From a candidate division CSSED10-310 bacterium (GTDB taxonomy: Bacteria; CSSED10-310; JAFGJC01), in assembly GCA_016929305.1 (NCBI GenBank), contig JAFGJC010000013.1:1-14379 (forward strand): a stretch of 14,379 bases of DNA. The letters run 5' to 3'. This document shows, piece after piece, positions 1-8,740 of the stretch. The notes beneath the pieces were generated by a model, which was given only the letters and a program-made list of their open reading frames with translations, searched no databases and had not been told where the DNA came from. The translations under genes and the position numbers were made by a program. Each line of letters opens with the position of its first letter. Position 1 is the first letter of the stretch.

Positions 1-2733
1 AATATGTCCTCCGGCATTATTCCGAACATCTACAATCAATCCTTCCCGTTCCACTTCCGCGAGAAATGCCCTGTGAAACTGGGAATATCCCATCGAACCC
101 ATATCCTGCATATAAATATATCCGATCCGACCATCGGTTTTTTCATGCACATACTTTGTGGTCCGATTAATCCATTCTCTCAACCTTGCAGAGGATTCAG
201 CAATGATGGTTTTTATCAGAACATCTTTCGTTTTACCGTTATTTTTTGTGATGGTGAGCGTTACATATTCACCGCCGTACCCATCCAGCAGCTTTTCGGG
301 CGTATCCTCTTCAGAAAGTGACCGTCCGTTGATTGCTGTTAATATGTCTCCCGGATCCACATCAACACCCACCTTATTCAGAGGCGAGTTTTGAGAATCA
401 TCCCATGGATCGCCTCTGACAATGTGTTCAATGATAAATCCCTTATCTGGAACATACCGGATATCGGCACCCAGTGAACCGATGCGAGGTTTTTCCTTTC
501 GGTAATAATCTCCGCCGATTTCATAACAATGGGATGTGCCGAGTTCGCCGCCAAGTTCCCAGAGTAAATCGGAAAGCTCGGCCCGGGTTGATATTCTGTC
601 CAGAAGCGGCTGGTATTTTCTGCAAACTGATTCCCAGTCAACGTTGGCCATATCGGGGGTATAATAATGATCTCGCAGCAGACGCCATGTCTCAAAATAC
701 ATTTGCTTCCATTCCTCACGTGGAATGACCGAAACTTTGATCCGGTTTAAATCTATCCATCCACTCTCTCTCCCGGGTTTTGCATCCTTGTTTTCCATTT
801 CATCCTTTTCGGGTTTATCTTTCGCCTTGATAACACGCAGTTTGTTGGCAGATCGATACACGATCGTTTTCCCTGTTTTGGATAACCTGTAGTTGGAAAC
901 GCCTTTCAGATACATTTCGAATTTTAATTTCGTAAAATCATAACAGTAAAGCACACCATCAGCCCGTGGAGATGAAGACAACCAGTCTTGAGACAATGTA
1001 CCTTCAACTGGATTGGAGATCACATAAACGCGATTCTTTGCGGATCTGATGTGACTGTACCTGCCTTCTGAAATTGGAAAAGCATCGATTCTGTTCGTTA
1101 TTCCTTCAAAATCGACATGAACCGGTTGAGCAATTTTTTCCTGAGATTCTTCTTCTTTTGAAGTTTCTTCCTCCAGCGATTTCGGAGTAGGTATAAACGG
1201 AGAGGGAATATTCTCACGCAACGCAACGACCATCGGCTGAATACCCTTCGGAAAACCATAACTGAATCCCAGATTGTCGGTAACCGGATCGAAAACCCTC
1301 ATCGACAAGAAATACAGATACTTCCCTGAGGGATCGAAAACGGGATCGAAATCCCTTAAAACCGGCCGGGTGACAGTCTGTGATTCCCGGCTCTCCGTAT
1401 GATAAATTTTTATAACGCTGCGCCTCGGGGATATTTGCAAATCATACGCGATCCATCGCCCGTCCGGAGACCATGAGACGCCTTCAGTTCGCCCCCATTC
1501 ACTTCGGTCCACAATCTTTTTTTCACCGGTATCGAGATCTATCGTCATAATTTCCTGGCGTTGATTTGTGATCACCACCTCGTCTTTAGCTGGATTCACC
1601 TCCATATGAATCGCTCGTCCAAAATCGACATCTTCCAGACATACCGGTGATTTTTTCCCCGAAACATAATGGATTTCAAGCCGCTCATCACCTGTTGCGT
1701 CTGACACCACGACAATCCGTTTATTATCGTTCAGCCATCTAACCAATCGGTACCTTGCAGAACCTCCTGACGTTCCATATTGTCGGACAGCACCTTCCCA
1801 ATGAGCAAAGGTGAAGGGTTTACCACGAGCGATAACCGCAAGAGACTCAGCACCGGGATTTACGTCGTATGATTCAAGGTATTCCTGAGCCTTTACAAAT
1901 TTGGGCAGAATCTGCCATTGATGTGACGTAAAAGCGATATCAATCTTATTCGTTTCACCGGAATCTATGGACAGTGCGAACAGGTCGCCACCGGACTGAT
2001 AAACGAGATGTTGACCGTCCGTTTTGGAGTTTCTGGTATAAAAATTGTCGTGATCCGTGTGCCGCTGCACATTTTCGCCATTCAGATCGCAAGAATAGAT
2101 ATTGCCGATACCTTCGTGATCCCCGATAAAATAGATTCGGTCGCGGATCCACAAGGGATAAGCCAGATTTGACGGCAAGTCCAAAAGTTTCCGGAAGTTC
2201 CCGTCTCCTTTTCTATCAATCCAGATTTCGCCCATTCGACCTCCCCGATACCTTTTCCACTGCGCTGGATCTCTGCCGTGGCGGCCTAATACCACACCTC
2301 TATCCGGCCCGAAAGAAATCGATGATCCCCAGCTGTAGCCGGCATTCTCAGGCAATCCTCCCCCGACAGATACCGAATAAATAAGAGAATGAGATCGGAA
2401 AGGTTGTTTGGCTGGTGAAGCAAACAGCAGCTTTTTGCTGTCTGGAGTCCATCCTAAAAACCTGATGGCCGCCGTTCCCATGAATGTCATACGCTTCAGC
2501 GCTCCGCCATCTGACGGCATGATATAGATTTCAGGTGTGGCATCGAACCGGCATACAAAGCCAATCCATAGTCCGTCAGGTGACAGTATGGGAGAAGACA
2601 GTATCCCCAGATTCGATGTCAGTCGAACCGGCTTACCACCTCCCAAAGCTACACTCCAAATATCATCATCAGCTACAAATACAACATGATCACCATTGAC
2701 ACTCGGTTCCGAATAGTACCCTTTCTGTGACAT
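1..2733 (-). CDS. Tricorn protease homologue (S41-type serine protease), C-terminus cut by window edge
   Basis: The frame is open without a stop from ATG at 2733 to base 1 (911 codons); the family is usually about 1050-1100 residues, so roughly 150 C-terminal residues lie outside. Seen in order: about 650 N-terminal residues rich in propeller repeats (SPDG- and SxDG-type turns such as LSPDGLW, SWSPDGRW), an acidic linker near 520-531 (EEETSKEEESQE), a helical C1 region from about 660 (YYTPDMANVDW), the motif GTSHCYE with Ser734-His735, a PDZ-like domain at about 752-826, and the start of the C2 core (GYIYMQDM, then GLIVDVRNNAGGH near 898-910). In Thermoplasma tricorn Ser745-His746 are part of the catalytic tetrad; the match is close. 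The nucleophile serine and its glutamate partner would be beyond the window. The family cuts oligopeptides in the cytoplasm, releasing short peptides for aminopeptidases. No signal peptide is seen. The start is fixed by a strong GGAGG. Function by family; activity is inferred. Confidence 0.93.
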   Translation of the reverse strand, partial: MSQKGYYSEPSVNGDHVVFVADDDIWSVALGGGKPVRLTSNLGILSSPILSPDGLWIGFVCRFDATPEIYIMPSDGGALKRMTFMGTAAIRFLGWTPDSKKLLFASPAKQPFRSHSLIYSVSVGGGLPENAGYSWGSSISFGPDRGVVLGRHGRDPAQWKRYRGGRMGEIWIDRKGDGNFRKLLDLPSNLAYPLWIRDRIYFIGDHEGIGNIYSCDLNGENVQRHTDHDNFYTRNSKTDGQHLVYQSGGDLFALSIDSGETNKIDIAFTSHQWQILPKFVKAQEYLESYDVNPGAESLAVIARGKPFTFAHWEGAVRQYGTSGGSARYRLVRWLNDNKRIVVVSDATGDERLEIHYVSGKKSPVCLEDVDFGRAIHMEVNPAKDEVVITNQRQEIMTIDLDTGEKKIVDRSEWGRTEGVSWSPDGRWIAYDLQISPRRSVIKIYHTESRESQTVTRPVLRDFDPVFDPSGKYLYFLSMRVFDPVTDNLGFSYGFPKGIQPMVVALRENIPSPFIPTPKSLEEETSKEEESQEKIAQPVHVDFEGITNRIDAFPISEGRYSHIRSAKNRVYVISNPVEGTLSQDWLSSSPRADGVLYCYDFTKLKFEMYLKGVSNYRLSKTGKTIVYRSANKLRVIKAKDKPEKDEMENKDAKPGRESGWIDLNRIKVSVIPREEWKQMYFETWRLLRDHYYTPDMANVDWESVCRKYQPLLDRISTRAELSDLLWELGGELGTSHCYEIGGDYYRKEKPRIGSLGADIRYVPDKGFIIEHIVRGDPWDDSQNSPLNKVGVDVDPGDILTAINGRSLSEEDTPEKLLDGYGGEYVTLTITKNNGKTKDVLIKTIIAESSARLREWINRTTKYVHEKTDGRIGYIYMQDMGSMGYSQFHRAFLAEVEREGLIVDVRNNAGGHI

Positions 2734-2740
2734 TCTTTCG

Positions 2741-2745
2741 CCTCC
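2741..2745 (-). promoter_or_regulatory. Ribosome binding site of the tricorn gene
   Basis: GGAGG lies seven bases upstream of the ATG at 2733 (minus strand). It is a perfect anti-Shine-Dalgarno match and fixes the start of the tricorn gene. Confidence 0.85.
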
Positions 2746-2778
2746 TATGTTGGATAATCCATCGCCTCTCTCAGGCTA

Positions 2779-2807
2779 TCCATATTAAAGACGGGCTTCC
2801 GTGTCAA
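2779..2807 (-). promoter_or_regulatory. Candidate sigma70-type promoter of the tricorn gene
   Basis: On the minus strand a consensus TTGACA (2807-2802) is followed after 17 bases by TATGGA (2784-2779), a weak -10. Transcription would begin near 2772 and give a leader of about 40 bases ahead of the ATG at 2733. The -35 is convincing and the -10 is not. Confidence 0.4.
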
Positions 2808-2843
2808 TTTGCATACGATGAAAGTTTATAGCGGATCAACGCC

Positions 2844-2874
2844 TTGAATTTGTTTGTGGAGTAGGCAATATTAT
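2844..2874 (+). promoter_or_regulatory. Weak candidate promoter for the M3-like peptidase gene
   Basis: TTGAAT (2844-2849) and TATTAT (2869-2874) are separated by 19 bases, slightly longer than ideal. Transcription would start only about 20 bases ahead of the ATG at 2900. An AGG at 2888-2890 is the only nearby ribosome-binding element. The 2734-2899 gap holds nothing else I recognise. Confidence 0.28.
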
Positions 2875-2899
2875 ATGCTGCCTTGGCAGGATAACCTCA

Positions 2900-4213
2900 A
2901 TGACTATGAACAGAAAATCACCGAACGTTGCCGACGGTTTTTCAAGTCATTATTTGCCGCTGTTCTGGGAACGGCAGCGCCAGCAATGGGAAAACTATAC
3001 TCATAATACTCATCATGACCTGAATACGATCGATTCCGAAATATTTTCTCTGGTTGACACCCACAGAAAGCTCCTCACTGAAAACACCATCAACACTCAC
3101 CTGATGAAGAAAATAGTCTTGCGCGAATGGATTGAAAAACATCCTGAAACTGCCGCTCTGCGAAATAAATTGGACGACAGGGGTCATTACATTACCGGAT
3201 CGATGCCGGCGGATCCGCAAGAGCTTGCCAGGAATATCCGGCTCGATGTTATCCGTTTGATGAAACTGCGAAACAAACTCGCCCGGTCACTTCAATTTGA
3301 AACATATCCAGACCTGATGTTGTTCACCGAAGATCTCTCTCAATCCGGTTTGAAATCGTTTCTTTGTTCGACACTGAATGCATATTTACCCGAAGCACAC
3401 GCAATAATAAAGCACCGAAATATCAAATGGACAACTTGGTTTGATCATCTGGAGCGGATGAGTTCATCAGTGTTGCATACCGTTGATGATATTCACCTGT
3501 CTCTTTGGCGAAAAATGGGATTTCCTAATGATGGAAACATTAAGATTATCTCCAAACAACAGTCTATTCATGGATATGCGGGAATTCTTAACGGTGCTCG
3601 GGACATCCGGATTCTTATTCGGCCTGTCAAAACTGTTCACGGGGTTATGGTGTTTCTTCATGAGTTGGGACATGCCGCAGCTCATAGCATGAACAGAAGT
3701 CAAGGCTTGGCACAGTTGTGGTCCGCTGCGTACGATGAAACAATGGCCATGATACTTCAGTTACTGGGATGTAAGATTCTCTTGGAAAACGAAATGTACC
3801 AGCAGACACTGGAAATAGGTTGCCTGGAAACAGTGCGATGTACATTGAGCTCTCTGTTTGAATTTAAACTCTGGCGTTCGCCTGAAAACGGCAATGATCT
3901 TTACAAAAAGCACTTTTCCAGACTGGGAGTGGACATCGGGGATGACAGCCTGTGGGTTTTGGACAGTTTTCGCAGCATCGACCCGGTATATATTTACACC
4001 TATGTTCTGGGCACAAAAACGGCTCGTCTGGTACTGCAAAAACTGGAAACAATCTATCAGGAACGTTATGCTCTATGGGGCAAATGGCTTAATGATAGAT
4101 TTTATGCCGATGGCTGGCTTCGTCCCCTGATGGTGAAACTTCGAGAAGCTAAAATCGATATTCCGCAGCTTTCCGGGAAAGCTGAAGCACTTCAACATCC
4201 GGATCGACCGTAA
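2900..4213 (+). CDS. Compact M3/M2-like zinc metallopeptidase (HELGH)
   Basis: A 437-residue protein without signal peptide or membrane segments, so probably cytoplasmic. The catalytic signature is H254-ELG-H258, followed by E280 in DETMA, 22 residues later. This fits the gluzincin pattern of M3 (oligopeptidase) and M2 (dipeptidyl carboxypeptidase-like) peptidases, where the third zinc ligand is a glutamate about 25 residues downstream. Further family-like stretches are RLMKLRNKLARSLQFETYPD (119-138), a DIRILIRP strand just ahead of the helix, and the Tyr-rich DPVYIYTYVLGTKTA (361-375), which resembles the C-terminal tyrosine region that closes the M3 active site. M3 enzymes commonly exceed 550 residues, so this is a shortened version. 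It likely trims peptides. ATG at 2906 is an alternative start. Its last 65 bases overlap the opposite-strand permease gene. The family is fairly sure; the substrate is unknown. Confidence 0.82.
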   Translation: MTMNRKSPNVADGFSSHYLPLFWERQRQQWENYTHNTHHDLNTIDSEIFSLVDTHRKLLTENTINTHLMKKIVLREWIEKHPETAALRNKLDDRGHYITGSMPADPQELARNIRLDVIRLMKLRNKLARSLQFETYPDLMLFTEDLSQSGLKSFLCSTLNAYLPEAHAIIKHRNIKWTTWFDHLERMSSSVLHTVDDIHLSLWRKMGFPNDGNIKIISKQQSIHGYAGILNGARDIRILIRPVKTVHGVMVFLHELGHAAAHSMNRSQGLAQLWSAAYDETMAMILQLLGCKILLENEMYQQTLEIGCLETVRCTLSSLFEFKLWRSPENGNDLYKKHFSRLGVDIGDDSLWVLDSFRSIDPVYIYTYVLGTKTARLVLQKLETIYQERYALWGKWLNDRFYADGWLRPLMVKLREAKIDIPQLSGKAEALQHPDRP

Positions 4214-7200
4214 GCCGGTCAGGTTTGAACGGACACATAAATTCAAAGGGCTGTTCCGCTCCGCCTGAAACCGTAAATCTCTCTCGCACTGCTCGATACT
4301 CCCCGGAAATTTCTGTACCGGCAAACCGTTTTCCTGTTTCTGCCGCCACATCGACCGTTACAGTGCCGGTGCCGGTATTACACAGCACACCGTTAATCCG
4401 CCAGCGCGTCTCGCTGTTGTAATCCGCATCATTCTGCGGTTTCGATGGTTCCTCTGCACAAGAAACATTTTTGAAGCTGAAACACGGCATAACCGTATCG
4501 AAAAACCATTGATCCGCAAAAGCATCGAAACCGTCCACATCTCCGGCAAAATTCCGCATTGTTTCCAGGAAATCCTGCAATACAGGATAATCGGGACCAT
4601 GGCGGTATTCCTGAATGAAATAACGCAATCCCTCCAAAAATGCCTGCCGGCCCATTTTTGTATAGAGCATGTAAAACACCCAGGACCCCTTATTATACAT
4701 TACCGTAGAATCTCCGGGTTTTGATCCGTCCACCTTGACCAGGCTTCGTTCCGAGTCGACAACCCGTTGTTCACAATATTGTCCTTCAACCCGTTTACAA
4801 AACTCCATCCGGTGATAAGGTCCCTTCACGGCATCCAGAAGCAGCATTGTGGAAAAATGCGCCATGCCTTCAGCCAGGACATTTCCACCGGGACCTTTTC
4901 CCGGTGTCAGAATATTTGCCCACCATTGATGAGAAATTTCGTGAGCCGTAACCATGAACACAAGATTTGTTTTGGGATCATCCTGAGTCAGAAAACCGAT
5001 GTTTTCGGAAAATGTGATGTTTGTCGGAAATCCTTGAGCATAATATTCGATCCCAGGAAATTCACTGATTCGCAAAACCTCCCAGGGATAGGGAGCGTAC
5101 CATTCCGAATAATGTTTCAAAGATGCCTTCATCGTCGTGAATATTTCATCCAGATTGTAAGTATGTTCCGGATGATAATACAAAGCCACACCATCATCTT
5201 CCCTCACCGCCCATTTCCCGGCAACAATGTTTACGAATCTGACGGGATAATCGCTTTCATAGATATACTCCGTCATGCCTTCGTCTTCGTGTTTTTCGAT
5301 TAATCGTCCGACGGAATTTGCCTGATATTCCGAAGGAATTTTGATTGAAATATGCGTCGAAAAGGGTGATCGGGAACCGAAAAGAGGATCTGTCAATCCG
5401 TGATAAAAATCGTCCTTATAGACTTTTGAATCGTATCTGTTTTCCTCGTCGACACCTACACCCTCCACAAAACCCTGTACCGGCAGAAAGCTTGGTGAAA
5501 AACTTGTCAGAACGACACCTGAAGGTAAAATAAATTCCATAGTGCCGCCGCCATTTTTCGTTATGCCTTCAGGAAACTTACCGTCAAAAGAAAATCCGAT
5601 GGACAGTTCCTCGTTCTGCTGCAATGGAGGATTCATTTTAAAAACATATAATCCTGATCTGTTTTCCGGTTCGAATGTGTTTTCGTTGAGTGTCCAGGAC
5701 ACATTTTCCCAATGATGACCGCCGGTAAAGGTAATCCAGTACATCGGTTCAGGATACGTATTTTTCAAATCGAATCTTCCATGGGATTCGATATGCCGTG
5801 TTTCCGGATGGAGGACAACCTGGGCATCGAGATGAGTAATATCGGGGGAGTTTACATCGATAAAAGTGGCTACATTTTGGCGCCAGTAATCTTTTTCTGC
5901 TTTCTCAGCCTGCCCGCCTTGAAAACCGGTGTAGACATTCCAAAACAACAGACTGCCCGCGATTGCCGGAATGGCGATGAATGGGAAAATTGCCAAAAAA
6001 CTTTTAAACAGGGTGCGGGGATGCAGACCGAATACTCGCTGCAACTGATCCCGGGACCGTCGTCTGAAGAGTTTCGTAGCAAGAACAAAGCATAGAACAC
6101 CGAGACTGAGCACAAAAATCCGATTTAATAAAATCGCATATCCGTTCAGATCCAGCACTCCCATATCACTCCATCGCAACACGCTCCATAAATCCCAGTT
6201 CCCGACCCAGTTCATTTGTCCGGTGACTTGCCGGTATCCCGTGAAAATCAGAAGTGCCAGACCGGATGCATAGGTGAGATACCGATTGTTCAGCAGGGCG
6301 TAAACAAAGGTGATAAACGCCGACCATGCCAGATAGGTCGGTATCAGAAGACCTCCAAAAACAAGCAGAAAAGGTCCGGCATCAATGGAAACCTTTCCCT
6401 GTATTAAAATCGTAAGAATTCCCGTCAGAAACACCACGATCCCCAAAACCACCATGACCAGCATGTTGGCAAGAATTTTTCCCAGCAGAAGTGCCGAGGT
6501 TTGTACTGGCGACGCCATACTGATCTCCGCCAGCCTGACACGTTTATCTCGCATCAAAGACTCAACCAGATAGAACAGTAACAGCAAACATCCCAGAAAT
6601 GTCAGTGTATTCATGGTGCGAACGGCAAAAATGCCAGGTGTTGAAAGGATATAAGTGTCGAAGGGTCCCAGGGCGAACAGGGCGCTGGTTAGCGTCTGAA
6701 GGAGCACCAAAGGGATAAACAAATAGAGACCTGGCTGCCGAAACAGCTCTGTCATCTCAGATGAAAAAACAACCCACAAAGACTCCATAATAGCTGGAAC
6801 GCGTGTCGTCATGGGTATCGTATTCAGCAGATTTCCCTTCGATACCACACCGCTTCCATTGCATGAAATGTTATTCGTTTCTATTTCTTTTCGCTTTCGC
6901 AATTTCCGAGACATGTGCCGACGTGATGTGCATCCCTGAACCTTGGCAAAACGCAGACTGCTTAAAAGAACAGCCCCCAGTCCCAGAAAAACAGCCATCA
7001 TTCGATTGACGATGAAAACACCATCGTAGCGGACGAGTTGCGTATTATAAAACTCCGCGCCCTTATCCACCTTCAGCCAAACTTCATCCAGCCACCTGAA
7101 TCCACTGGGATCTACCATCATTAAAATGGCATTAATCTTGGGATCCAGCCATTCCGGCGACCATTCCCAAACAAAGAAAATCAGTATCAGCAAAACAACT

Positions 7201-7781
7201 ACTGGAAAGAAAAAGACAAGAATCGGACGGCGTGTCCGTTCGCCGATCCAGAAACTTATTCCCGAATAGAAAATAAGGGACGGCAGGGCAAATATAAAAA
7301 TCGGTCGAACATAGTTCATCAACTGGAACGGTCCGCGCAACTCCGCAGTATCCGCATTGGGAATGGCATGGTTGAAAAAAATCGAAAAAACAAGATGTGT
7401 CATTAAAAGCAACCCGAATCCGCTGAAGATCGCCAGATATTTTCCCCATATATATTCCGAGGGTTTCATTGGAGTTGATTGAAGCAACTCCGTTACCTGC
7501 TGTTCCTGATCCCGAATTACGGACATTCCCGCAGCGATAGAAATAAAGAAAAAATAAAACGTTGTTCCGAGAATACTGAACAGAAACGCCATGGCATATT
7601 CCGAAGTTATCCAGGCTTTGGTGCCGCCGATTTCAGCATCGCCGGAAACGATCCGCACATTACCGCCGGACAGACCGAAAGACAGGAATACGATCACGAG
7701 TAAAATGAACCAGAACATTGGTCCCTTAACAAATCCGGTCAGTTCCGTGATGAATACCGTCCAACAACGTTTAAAACACAT
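4149..7781 (-). CDS. ABC transporter permease fused to M1-family aminopeptidase domain
   Basis: A 1210-residue fusion. Residues 1-285 form an ABC-2-type permease half with about six membrane segments. A basic linker (near 287-299) leads to a second half at 335-572 with about six more. A second basic linker leads to one more segment at about 597-616. That topology, 13 segments with basic loops inside, places residues 620-1210 outside the cytoplasm. This part is an M1-type peptidase: H947-EIS-H951, E971 as third zinc ligand, Y1029 in YNKG (the M1 catalytic tyrosine), and TFSEN (923-927) where M1 enzymes have GxMEN. The region after about 1120 looks like a small beta domain. It follows its ATPase by 12 bases with only a weak GGG as ribosome site, so translation is probably coupled. 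Such permease/M1 fusions are known from database annotation; what they transport is not established to my knowledge. Likely roles are peptide processing at the cell envelope or export. Confidence 0.92.
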   Translation of the reverse strand: MCFKRCWTVFITELTGFVKGPMFWFILLVIVFLSFGLSGGNVRIVSGDAEIGGTKAWITSEYAMAFLFSILGTTFYFFFISIAAGMSVIRDQEQQVTELLQSTPMKPSEYIWGKYLAIFSGFGLLLMTHLVFSIFFNHAIPNADTAELRGPFQLMNYVRPIFIFALPSLIFYSGISFWIGERTRRPILVFFFPVVVLLILIFFVWEWSPEWLDPKINAILMMVDPSGFRWLDEVWLKVDKGAEFYNTQLVRYDGVFIVNRMMAVFLGLGAVLLSSLRFAKVQGCTSRRHMSRKLRKRKEIETNNISCNGSGVVSKGNLLNTIPMTTRVPAIMESLWVVFSSEMTELFRQPGLYLFIPLVLLQTLTSALFALGPFDTYILSTPGIFAVRTMNTLTFLGCLLLLFYLVESLMRDKRVRLAEISMASPVQTSALLLGKILANMLVMVVLGIVVFLTGILTILIQGKVSIDAGPFLLVFGGLLIPTYLAWSAFITFVYALLNNRYLTYASGLALLIFTGYRQVTGQMNWVGNWDLWSVLRWSDMGVLDLNGYAILLNRIFVLSLGVLCFVLATKLFRRRSRDQLQRVFGLHPRTLFKSFLAIFPFIAIPAIAGSLLFWNVYTGFQGGQAEKAEKDYWRQNVATFIDVNSPDITHLDAQVVLHPETRHIESHGRFDLKNTYPEPMYWITFTGGHHWENVSWTLNENTFEPENRSGLYVFKMNPPLQQNEELSIGFSFDGKFPEGITKNGGGTMEFILPSGVVLTSFSPSFLPVQGFVEGVGVDEENRYDSKVYKDDFYHGLTDPLFGSRSPFSTHISIKIPSEYQANSVGRLIEKHEDEGMTEYIYESDYPVRFVNIVAGKWAVREDDGVALYYHPEHTYNLDEIFTTMKASLKHYSEWYAPYPWEVLRISEFPGIEYYAQGFPTNITFSENIGFLTQDDPKTNLVFMVTAHEISHQWWANILTPGKGPGGNVLAEGMAHFSTMLLLDAVKGPYHRMEFCKRVEGQYCEQRVVDSERSLVKVDGSKPGDSTVMYNKGSWVFYMLYTKMGRQAFLEGLRYFIQEYRHGPDYPVLQDFLETMRNFAGDVDGFDAFADQWFFDTVMPCFSFKNVSCAEEPSKPQNDADYNSETRWRINGVLCNTGTGTVTVDVAAETGKRFAGTEISGEYRAVRERFTVSGGAEQPFEFMCPFKPDRLTVDPDVEVLQLSRKAAEYRF
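4166..4184. repeat. 19-base perfect palindrome inside the overlap of two convergent genes
   Basis: CAGCTTTCC, one central G, then GGAAAGCTG: 9-base arms that are exact reverse complements. It could fold as a 7-base stem with a 5-base loop on either transcript. It lies within the last codons of both convergent genes (2900-4213 plus, 4149-7781 minus). No T-run follows on either strand, so an intrinsic terminator is not demonstrated. A second short inverted repeat (GACCG/CGGTC, 4206-4220) has the TAA stop codon of the plus-strand gene in its loop. Confidence 0.6.
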
Positions 7782-7793
7782 GGTTGCACCCGT

Positions 7794-8699
7794 TTAATTC
7801 TCAAAACCGGTTTGATTTCCATTCGCGGCCGCCGCCATCTTCATCATAACCATATAGGCATCCTGAAGATTGGGATCCACTTCGTGAAATCCATTCGGGG
7901 GATTACCTTCCGGCAAATACACTCGGATCCGGTTTTGTCCTTCCACCAGAAGCGACTGAGTAATACAGTAGGATCGGTCGAAAGATTCCAGATCCTCCCA
8001 TGTAACATTGCCTTCGAAGATGGATCCTTCCAGATCCTGTTTGGCTTGGGTCGGGCTGGTTCTTGCCACAAGAATGCCATTCCTGATCACCGCAAACTGA
8101 GGACACAAGACATTGACATCTTCGACAATGTGCGTCGACAGCAGAATGATTCGGTTTTCGGCGAGTTCCGCCAGCAACCGGTAGAATCGCAATCGCTCCT
8201 CCGGATCAAGACCTGCCGTCGGTTCATCGACGATAATCAAGCGGGGTTTGCCGGCCAGTGCCTGAGCGATTCCCAGCCGTTGTCGCATCCCTCCCGAATA
8301 TGTTTTCAGTTTACGCTTTGCCGCGGCTGACAGGTTGACCTGATCCAGGAGTTCACGGCAAAGCTGCTTGATCTGCCCGTTTTGAGACACTCCTTTGAGT
8401 TTCAGCAGATAGGCCAGCATCGCCTCCCCTGTAAGATTGGGAAAAAATCCGAATTCCTGTGGCAGATACCCGAGTCGGCACCAGACTTCATGGGGCATTT
8501 CGGTGATATCCTGCCCGTCCAGACATACCGAGCCGGATGTGGGTTCGAGCACGCCGGCAATAATCCGCATCAGCGTCGTTTTGCCGGCACCATTGGGTCC
8601 CAGTAATCCAAACATCCCATCATTCAACTCTAAAGATATCCCCTGCAAAGCACTCACCGGACCCGGATAAACCTTGACAAGATTGCGTATCACCAACAT
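7794..8699 (-). CDS. ABC transporter ATP-binding protein
   Basis: A 301-residue cytoplasmic ATPase with every expected motif: Walker A GPNGAGKTT (34-42), Q-loop glutamine Q81, signature YSGGMRQR (134-141), Walker B LIIVDEP with catalytic Glu159, and H-loop His190 in LLSTH. It belongs to the ABC-2-partner type, with an extra C-terminal region of about 90 residues after the nucleotide-binding core. The start is supported by AGGAG (8713-8709) nine bases upstream. It is the first gene of a two-gene operon and powers the permease-M1 fusion that starts 12 bases after its stop. Since the partner carries two permease halves in one chain, two copies of this ATPase per complex are expected (inference). 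The transported substrate cannot be read from the sequence. Confidence 0.96.
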   Translation of the reverse strand: MLVIRNLVKVYPGPVSALQGISLELNDGMFGLLGPNGAGKTTLMRIIAGVLEPTSGSVCLDGQDITEMPHEVWCRLGYLPQEFGFFPNLTGEAMLAYLLKLKGVSQNGQIKQLCRELLDQVNLSAAAKRKLKTYSGGMRQRLGIAQALAGKPRLIIVDEPTAGLDPEERLRFYRLLAELAENRIILLSTHIVEDVNVLCPQFAVIRNGILVARTSPTQAKQDLEGSIFEGNVTWEDLESFDRSYCITQSLLVEGQNRIRVYLPEGNPPNGFHEVDPNLQDAYMVMMKMAAAANGNQTGFEN

Positions 8700-8740
8700 A
8701 ATTTTTCTCTCCTGACAGATCAGAAATACAAAGGCAACCT

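Noticed and set aside
1..2733. Possible frameshift or pseudogene in the tricorn gene
   Set aside because: Reading every codon from 2733 to 1 gave no stop and continuous family-like sequence; the gene is cut only by the window edge.
4166..4184. Palindrome considered as an insertion-sequence end or attachment site
   Set aside because: There is no transposase, no partner repeat and no target duplication nearby; it is part of two intact reading frames.
4767..5303. Plus-strand frame of 178 codons
   Set aside because: It is antisense to the M1 peptidase domain, whose zinc-site motifs are intact on the minus strand.
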